Made by a program: the position numbers and the translations under genes. From NCBI GenBank assembly GCA_035411425.1, contig DAONSX010000068.1, positions 1 to 10,618 of the forward strand: a DNA stretch of 10,618 bases. The letters are read 5' to 3'. Source of the DNA: TTA-H9 sp002071415 (GTDB lineage Bacteria > Bacteroidota > Bacteroidia > Bacteroidales > TTA-H9). Shown here in pieces: positions 5,743 through 10,618 of this stretch. Positions within the stretch are counted from its first letter, which is position 1. Every line of letters begins with the position of its first letter. The notes below the pieces were generated by a model. The model made no database searches and was not told where the DNA came from. It saw only the letters and a list, made by a program, of their open reading frames with translations.

Positions 5743-7896
5743 TCAGGGCATGCAATCGATCAGCACCCTGGCTATGATGGCATCCCAGATGTAATTGGGC
5801 GGACTGTTGAGGACTTCGTTATCGGGGCTGTACGATTCCCAGAAATTGTGGTTTTTCGCAAGCTGGGTTTTCACGGCGAGCATCATTTTGGCTGCCAGCT
5901 CGCGTGCAACGGACTGATAGCCATATTGGCGCAAACCATCGACAACCATGTAATCCCAAAGCAGCCAAACCGGCCCGTTCCATTTGCAGCAATAATCCAC
6001 ATCAGGACTATACCAGTCGTCGAGAGCGGAGAGCGTGGGTACTCCATATTTGCGCCAGAAACGGGTTGTGTCCGTAAGGTGTTTTACCAGAACTGCCGCC
6101 CTAACACTATCCACTGCCTCTGCCCAAAGGGGAAGAAATCCGATGATTTCCTGGCGTTTGAGGTCGCGGGTCATAAAACGAAATTCATGGGTATGTTTAT
6201 CCACATGATAGAAAAATTGAGTCTCATTATCCCAGAAACGTTCGTTGATAAGATGTTGCAGATTTAGGGCCAACGAGTCCCAATGAGTTTGCTCATCATG
6301 CAACTTCAACAGGGCAGCCATAGATGAAAGACATTTAAGCTCTTTAAGCACCATCAATGAAAGGTCGAGGCATTCGAGTTCGTCGGAGATATCTTCCTTA
6401 TCGATATCGAGAAAACGTTCTTTGGAAACCTGGAAAATAACGTTATACCAGTCCCTGACATTTTCGATCAGGCCATAGGGTCCCCATTCGAAGGTTCCGT
6501 CGCGGTCGGTATCGCGGTTTTTGTAAAGCCACACCACATATCGCGCACCGGAGCGGTAAGCCTCTCTGAGGAAAGCCGTATCGCGGCTGATTTTAAATAC
6601 TTCGAGATTAATCCAGTTGAAAAACGGGGCTGAAGTCGTAGGCATACCTTTATGGGGATAATCCTGCTTTCCCCGCGGGCCATGACGATAAGCGATAAGG
6701 CCTGAAGTGTCCTGCTGTTCAATATACACCCGCTGAGATTCCATTGCTGAATAAGGATCAAGAAAAGCATAATCCAGCATAGTAAGACTTTCGTGCAAGA
6801 CCTGATGCCCGTGTCCCCATCCCCACAAGGGTTGTCGGGAAAACACATAATAATTATGGCTGGTTTTCCCTTCAGGAGGAAGCATACATCCCCGCGCCAG
6901 GTTGAAGGCACCCAAATAAACCATTTTATCTTCAGGGTTTGTAAAATGAATGCGGGGGATTCGTGAAAATAATCTAACATTATCATCCAGAAATGGCTGA
7001 AGGCTTGAATTATTCAAAAAGGCAATCTGGCGAAAAATTTCTTCAGGACTTTCTTTTATATCCTGCCAACCGCGATAGTAACGCAACCTGACGCTTTGTC
7101 CCGGTGCTAGCTTGTATTTATAATGCATGCAAATGAAATCAGTCCAAACTCCGGTTATCATGTTGAGACTGTCGTTATGAATATTGGCAGCATAAAAATC
7201 GGTTTTCATGCAATTGTAAAAATCGGCCATGTTGCCGGAATAACTTCCATAAGAGTTTGGAGTCGAGGATCCACCGAAAATATCGCGGCAATTGCGGGGA
7301 TATTTCCCATTTCGGTACAGATTGCTTATAAGGCGTTTGTAAGTTTCGTTATGAGTAGCAATCAATGAAAAATGACCAGCATCGTAGCTCTGACAAAATA
7401 AACTATCGTTGCCAAGCTCCAGGACCGGATAAACCTCCACAAGGAGTGAATCGGGCCCACCATTGGTCATTTGGATTTCAACCACTGCCAGGCTGCTGGA
7501 ATAAACCAAAAATGCCTGTTCGACATGCAGATTAGACCAGGGTTTGTATTCAAGCAGAGCCATATCGGGAAAAGAAGCATGAATTACAGGTTGTTTATAA
7601 AATTCAGCAATAGAAGGAATTACGACTTTGTTGACTTTAAATATATGAAAAAAACGGCCTGCTTGATCTCCCTCAAAATCAATAGGACTGCAGGAGCTGT
7701 AATAATCCATTTTATAACCTTTATCACCGTAAAGCCGGCTTCGTTGCATAGCGGCTGTATAGGTAGTGTATATTGGACTCTTAGCTTTTGCTTCGATTTT
7801 CAGGTATTCATCATTCACGTGATAGAAAGTCTGAGCTAATAAAATTTTTCCAGAACTAATAAATAACACAAAGACCATCAATAATATATATCTCAT
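5743..7896 (-). CDS. Secreted GH63/MGH1-like glycoside hydrolase
   Basis: The product has 717 residues from the ATG at 7896. The reading frame stays open 33 codons further upstream, but a typical signal peptide (MRYILLMVFVLFISSGKILLAQ, cut near residue 22) starts here. About 25-310 is a beta-rich N-terminal domain. About 320-715 is an (alpha/alpha)6-barrel of the GH63/mannosylglycerate-hydrolase-like type. Typical blocks are RQPLWGWGHGHQ (354-365), RDTDRDGTFEWGP (461-473), KWNGPVWLLWDYMVVDGLRQYG (638-659), FWESYSPDNE (685-694) and NYIWDAIIARVLID (701-714). Glu687 is the likely base by comparison with GH63; the acid position is less clear. Family members hydrolyse alpha-linked glucosides or mannosides; I cannot tell which. 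Length is close to E. coli YgjK (about 760). It is divergent from a susC-like gene with an operator between, which suggests a small polysaccharide-utilisation locus. Confidence 0.85.
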   Translation of the reverse strand: MRYILLMVFVLFISSGKILLAQTFYHVNDEYLKIEAKAKSPIYTTYTAAMQRSRLYGDKGYKMDYYSSCSPIDFEGDQAGRFFHIFKVNKVVIPSIAEFYKQPVIHASFPDMALLEYKPWSNLHVEQAFLVYSSSLAVVEIQMTNGGPDSLLVEVYPVLELGNDSLFCQSYDAGHFSLIATHNETYKRLISNLYRNGKYPRNCRDIFGGSSTPNSYGSYSGNMADFYNCMKTDFYAANIHNDSLNMITGVWTDFICMHYKYKLAPGQSVRLRYYRGWQDIKESPEEIFRQIAFLNNSSLQPFLDDNVRLFSRIPRIHFTNPEDKMVYLGAFNLARGCMLPPEGKTSHNYYVFSRQPLWGWGHGHQVLHESLTMLDYAFLDPYSAMESQRVYIEQQDTSGLIAYRHGPRGKQDYPHKGMPTTSAPFFNWINLEVFKISRDTAFLREAYRSGARYVVWLYKNRDTDRDGTFEWGPYGLIENVRDWYNVIFQVSKERFLDIDKEDISDELECLDLSLMVLKELKCLSSMAALLKLHDEQTHWDSLALNLQHLINERFWDNETQFFYHVDKHTHEFRFMTRDLKRQEIIGFLPLWAEAVDSVRAAVLVKHLTDTTRFWRKYGVPTLSALDDWYSPDVDYCCKWNGPVWLLWDYMVVDGLRQYGYQSVARELAAKMMLAVKTQLAKNHNFWESYSPDNEVLNSPPNYIWDAIIARVLIDCMP

Positions 7897-8047
7897 AGTA
7901 ATATTATTTAAAATTTTAATTGATTTCAACGAAAAGTAAAGCATGGTTAAAGATTTGTAAAAATATTGACTTCTTATTAAACATATGATTTTCAATATAA
8001 TTTTAATTAAAATAATGTTCTTTGTAGGGGTATTGTGAAGGGTATTT

Positions 8048-8059
8048 GCAAACGATTGC
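8048..8059. promoter_or_regulatory. LacI/GalR-type operator palindrome
   Basis: GCAAACGATTGC reads GCAATCGTTTGC on the other strand. It is an inverted repeat (GCAA...TTGC) around a central CG, the usual shape of LacI/GalR-family operators. It lies 151 bases upstream of the hydrolase start and 127 bases upstream of the susC start, so one site could control both divergent genes. No regulator gene is in the window. I found no -33/-7 pair in this 290-base gap good enough to report. Confidence 0.5.
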
Positions 8060-8186
8060 GGTTTGTGTGAATACAGAATAACCCATTTTTTGTATTCATT
8101 GGAATATAAAGTTGTAAATGATACACTAATTTCGCTAGGTACAATTTTGCTTTATCAACCTCAATCACAAACCAAAATTAAAAAAC

Positions 8187-8867
8187 ATGAGAAAATTTTT
8201 AATGCTGCTGAGCCTTTTCGTTATGGGCAGCCTGATATTGCAGGCACAGACCCTCACGGTGAAAGGGCGGGTAACATCGAAATCTGACGGTAGTCCGCTA
8301 CCGGGTGTTACCGTAAAAGTGAAGGAAGTGCCCGGCAAGGGTACCGTGACTGATGTCAATGGCGAATACAGCTTATCGGTAGACGCCAAACACACCCTCG
8401 AATTCTCGTTTGTAGGCATGACGCCTGTAAGCGTGAAGGTAGAAGGAAAGTCGGTTATTAATGTTGAAATGGAAGAAGCCGTAACTAAACTCGACGAATT
8501 AGTGGTAGTAGGTTATGGCGTACGAAAGAAGAGTTTGCTAACAACTGCTATTTCGCAGGTAAGTGGGGAAGAAATTGCAAAAGCCCAACCCTTGCGGGTA
8601 GAGCAAGCCCTTCAAGGACGTACACCAGGTGTGCAAATAATACCCAATAGCGGTCAACCCGGTGATAAACTTACCGTAAGAATCCGAGGAGCAGGAACCA
8701 CAGGCGATGCCGATCCTTTGTTTATTGTTGACGGAATGCCAGTAGGTGGTATTGATTACCTGAATCCCAATGACATAGAATCGGTAGAGATTATGAAAGA
8801 TGCTGCCTCAACAGCTATCTATGGTGCGAGCGGCTGCCTACATCAATCCCGGCAGCATGTGGATTGA
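8187..8867 (+). pseudogene. SusC/RagA-like TonB-dependent receptor, 5' fragment
   Basis: The frame gives 226 residues where SusC-like receptors have about 1000. A signal peptide covers 1-20 (cut at LQA-Q). Residues 22-98 are a carboxypeptidase-regulatory-like domain (VKGRVTSKSDGSPLPGVTV, GTVTDVNGEYSLSV). DELVVVGYG (103-111) is the TonB box. The plug domain follows: VEQALQGRTPGVQI, VRIRGAG, PLFIVDGMP, and ends in SVEIMKDAASTAIYGA at residue 214. A normal SusC would continue with Arg-Ala-Ala-Asn-Gly-Val. Here residues 215-226 are read antisense through an IS110-family transposase start, so the native part ends at about 8828. The barrel and susD are absent. As it stands the product cannot form a pore; the intact ancestor would have imported glycans with the adjacent hydrolase. 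Confidence 0.9.
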
Positions 8868-8898
8868 CAACTTCCATCGAAATTTCTTGTTCTTCCAT
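8824..8898 (-). mobile_element. IS110-family transposase, N-terminal remnant
   Basis: On the minus strand, ATG 8898 begins a frame Met-Glu-Glu-Gln-Glu-Ile-Ser-Met-Glu-Val-Val-Asn-Pro-His, then AAGIDVGSRSH. This is the start of IS110-type (DEDD) transposases: a Val-x-Asn-Pro-His lead and GIDVGSRSH carrying the first catalytic Asp. The expected continuation (Trp/Phe-x-Ala) is absent; the frame enters reversed susC sequence and stops two codons later. In-frame TAA lies nine bases before the ATG, so the start is well fixed. Only about 25 of the usual 300-400 residues remain. The sequence to the right (8899 onward) would be the element's upstream non-coding end, whose outer limit I cannot place. 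Confidence 0.8.
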
Positions 8899-8932
8899 TG
8901 CATTTTAGTGTTAAAAAAAGTGCTCTCAGGAG

Positions 8933-9091
8933 ATGTGCTTTTGGCAGAGTAAATATTTTGAACGGGGTTTCCGTATGAGCGGAACCGCCACTGAAATCAT
9001 CGCAAACATCTCAACCAGGATTGCTGCACGTGCTATGATGCAACAGTTTAAAGATCGGCCTTACAAAGAGCTTCGCAAAGATACTGTTTGA
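8933..9091 (+). other. Short open frame (52 aa), doubtful, within the IS-flanking region
   Basis: The frame reads MCFWQSKYFERGFRMSGTAT, then EIIANISTRIAARAMMQQFK, then DRPYKELRKDTV and stop. Its composition looks protein-like, but it has no family I recognise, no clear ribosome site, and could be the tail of a gene cut by the IS110 element or plain non-coding IS sequence. The same stretch holds an 8-base hairpin (8966-8973 with 8980-8986, one bulged base, loop TATGAG). Between 9092 and 9153 I see nothing. Confidence 0.25.
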
Positions 9092-9153
9092 AATGTTTTG
9101 ATGCCTTGTCATTAGCTTCAGAAATCAATGGTTCCGGTATAGGGAGGATGGCT

Positions 9154-9284
9154 GCTAACGTCCGATGGTATGGTGTCGTGAGGGATTGCGAAGCAATTTC
9201 TTATCAGTTTACACCGACCTTTTTTACGCGCCACAAACGATCGCAAACTGCTGAAATCTGCAGGCACTATACCATGTGTTAGGC
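9154..9284 (-). repeat. attC-like inverted-repeat element, 3' side of the Fic gene
   Basis: Read on the minus strand the element starts GCCTAAC (9284-9278) and ends GTTAGC (9159-9154), which pair. Inside, ATGGTAT (9275-9269) pairs with ATACCAT (9171-9165) and the match continues with two mismatches through AGTGCC and GACACC. A further small hairpin (ATTGC-GAA-GCAAT) lies near 9185-9200. Length is 131 bases, with GCCTAAC fitting RYYYAAC; the far end (GTTAGCA) fits GTTRRRY only partly. This is the architecture of an integron attC site downstream of its cassette gene. It begins nine bases after the Fic stop codon. No integrase is in the window. Confidence 0.5.
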
Positions 9285-9293
9285 TTTCGTGCA

Positions 9294-10373
9294 TTATTGT
9301 TTTAGTATTTCAATCAAGTTTCTGTTTATATATAGTGTTTCTCTTCCAACTTTCTGTGATTCAACAATTCCAATCTCCTCTAATTCTTTCAAATATCGTG
9401 AAGCGGCTTTCCGCTCGACTCCCAACCTATTGACTACAAACTCAATTTTTGAGTATGGCTGTTCAAATAATAATTCCACAAGCTCTTTTTTATAAACTTT
9501 TGGTGCTTTTTCCTGAACTTTAACTATCGTTAAATCAAGTTGGTCTTTGATATTTATAATCCGTGTGATTGTGTCTCTTGAAGTACTTTCAACAGCCTTG
9601 AGCATAAACATTATCCATTCTTCCCACTTGCCTGTTTTGTTTGTTTGATTTAGAAGTCGGTAATATTCTTGTTTATTGTCAATAATGTATGAACTAAGAT
9701 ATAATATTGGCACATCAATCAACTCATTAAGTATCAGATATAAAATATTCAGAATCCTGCCTGTTCTGCCATTTCCGTCATAAAAAGGGTGAATGCTTTC
9801 AAACTGGTAATGCAATATTGCCAGGTTAATCAATGGCGATAAATCATCCTGTTGGTTGAAATGATTAATAAAATTGGTCAATAAATCAAGTATTTCAGCT
9901 TTGTCCTGCGGCGGGGTATAAACAACCTCCCCTGTTTTATCGTTTTTCAACACAGTCCCGGGAGTACTTCTAATGCCGGCAGTGTCATCAACTAATTCCT
10001 GTTGAATACTTACAATGTCGTTAACTCTCAAAAATCCTTGTTTTTTTACAAGGTCAAATCCATGAAATATTGCTTTTCGATAATTTACAACTTCTTTTGT
10101 TTCTGCCGATATATTAGTTCTGTTAATAGTCAAAGCTTTGTAAAGCTCATCCTGTGTTGTAATAATATTTTCAATTTCAGAGCTATCCTTAGCTTCTTGA
10201 AGCACTATGGCATTAATCAACATTGTCTGGTTGGGAATCGTTTTTGCAATCCCTTTCAATTCAGCTAATGCAGATGTAGATTTATTTGTTTGTCTAAGTA
10301 TCTCAATAGTCTCCACCTTTTCTCTCAATGGTGGTAGTTTATCAAGTTTGTTATGTGGTGCATTTTGTCCCAT
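9294..10373 (-). CDS. Class II Fic-domain protein (predicted AMP-transferase) with winged helix
   Basis: The product has 359 residues. The Fic core motif is complete: HPFYDGNGRTGR at 195-206, with catalytic His195 and the GNGR anion-binding loop. It would transfer AMP from ATP to a hydroxyl of a target protein in the cytoplasm. The N-terminal part (1-90) has an inhibitory helix with S64-xxx-E68-N69 (SSEIEN), fitting the class II motif (S/T)xxxE(G/N), so the enzyme carries its own off-switch and needs no separate antitoxin. Residues 145-155 form the beta-hairpin flap (KTGEVVYTPP) that positions the target. Residues 295-355 are a winged-helix domain (KKELVELLFEQPYSKIEFVV, LGVERKAASRYLKELEEIGI). 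Length and layout match SoFic-type proteins (about 370). It stands alone between two inverted-repeat elements, with its stop ten bases from one. Confidence 0.93.
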   Translation of the reverse strand: MGQNAPHNKLDKLPPLREKVETIEILRQTNKSTSALAELKGIAKTIPNQTMLINAIVLQEAKDSSEIENIITTQDELYKALTINRTNISAETKEVVNYRKAIFHGFDLVKKQGFLRVNDIVSIQQELVDDTAGIRSTPGTVLKNDKTGEVVYTPPQDKAEILDLLTNFINHFNQQDDLSPLINLAILHYQFESIHPFYDGNGRTGRILNILYLILNELIDVPILYLSSYIIDNKQEYYRLLNQTNKTGKWEEWIMFMLKAVESTSRDTITRIINIKDQLDLTIVKVQEKAPKVYKKELVELLFEQPYSKIEFVVNRLGVERKAASRYLKELEEIGIVESQKVGRETLYINRNLIEILKQ

Positions 10374-10390
10374 ATTATTTTTCTTTGTCC

Positions 10391-10421
10391 CAAAAATACA
10401 AATTATGGTACAAATATCAAT
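10391..10421 (-). promoter_or_regulatory. Promoter of the Fic gene
   Basis: On the minus strand ATTG (10421-10418) and TATTTTTG (10398-10391) match the Bacteroidetes -33 (three of four bases) and -7 (TAnnTTTG, exact) boxes with 19 bases between. The -7 box ends 17 bases before the ATG, so the leader would be only about 10 bases. The promoter lies inside the cassette boundaries, so the gene could be expressed wherever the cassette lands. Confidence 0.45.
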
Positions 10422-10446
10422 GTTAGCAGTGTCTTTTTTGCATGAA

Positions 10447-10584
10447 GCCTAACGTTTTGCGGCTTGGCGATCGTGCGGGATTTCGGAGCACAAAACTGTC
10501 AACCTGCCACTAAAGCCCACTAGGAGCAATGCGCTTGAATTTAAGCACGTCACCCCGCCTGACGCAAAGCACCTATGTAAAAGC
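10447..10584 (-). repeat. attC-like inverted-repeat element, 5' side of the Fic gene
   Basis: On the plus strand it opens GCCTAAC (10447-10453). TTTTGCG (10455-10461) pairs with CGCAAAG (10563-10569), and GGCG (10466-10469) with CGCC (10556-10559); GCGGG (10475-10479) with CCCGC (10554-10558) is an alternative. The outer partner of GCCTAAC is decayed (GTAAAAGC at 10577-10584). From memory, blocks like GGGATTTCGGAGCACAAAAC and AAGCACGTCACCCCGC recur in Bacteroidetes intergenic DNA, but I cannot confirm this here. After 10584 I see nothing. Confidence 0.5.
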
Positions 10585-10618
10585 AGTAAATTGAGTCCAT
10601 CATTAATTTTAACCTGTA

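Noticed and set aside
5848..7839. Plus-strand and minus-strand frames of 80-170 codons opposite or within the hydrolase.
   Set aside because: They overlap a well-supported gene along their length and show no motifs or start signals.
7897..7995. A 33-residue N-terminal extension of the glycoside hydrolase.
   Set aside because: It would bury the signal peptide; translation from 7896 gives a normal export signal.
1..10618. CRISPR arrays, tRNA or rRNA genes.
   Set aside because: No short regularly spaced repeats and no tRNA- or rRNA-like stretches were seen on either strand.

Overview
The window looks like the accessory genome of a Bacteroidota (Bacteroidetes) bacterium. The supporting signs are a SusC/RagA-type outer-membrane receptor start, a gliding-motility/T9SS-style secreted protein with PKD/Ig-like modules, lipoproteins with short lipoboxes, AT-rich leaders without clear Shine-Dalgarno sites, and promoter-like sequences of the TTTG/TAnnTTTG type. 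I cannot name a genus.

Positions 1-5700 form a plus-strand, repeat-rich region of small secreted proteins. A direct repeat of about 525 bp occurs at 1-534 and at 2525-3048. Each copy begins inside the last codons of a gene (Leu-Ile-Lys-His-Asn-stop), so the window opens on the end of an upstream gene with the same C-terminus as the 455-aa protein that ends at 2542. Between the copies lie a Cys-rich secreted protein (667-1092), a strong terminator hairpin (1108-1139) and the 455-aa PKD-type protein (1175-2542). After copy 2 come two lipoprotein genes (3206-3850, 3965-4714) and a decayed relative of the second (4942-5693). All three share the C-terminal spacing CxC-x5-P-x3-C. A short degraded relative of the repeat's first 65 bases follows the second lipoprotein.

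Positions 5743-8828 are the remains of a carbohydrate-use locus. A secreted GH63/MGH1-like glycoside hydrolase on the minus strand is divergent from a susC-like gene, with a LacI/GalR-type palindrome between them. The susC gene keeps only its signal peptide, carboxypeptidase-regulatory-like domain, TonB box and part of the plug. It then runs into the reversed first 25 codons of an IS110-family transposase; no susD is present. The locus has therefore been cut by an IS-associated rearrangement.

Positions 8899-10618 are mobile-DNA territory. They hold the region upstream of the IS110 start, then a class II Fic protein gene on the minus strand. That gene is enclosed by two roughly 130-base elements that fold back on themselves and carry the complementary boundary heptamers GTTAGGC and GCCTAAC. 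The layout resembles an integron-type single-gene cassette. Best candidates for something undescribed are this Fic cassette with its attC-like ends and the repeat flanking the secreted-protein pair, which may encode a small RNA.
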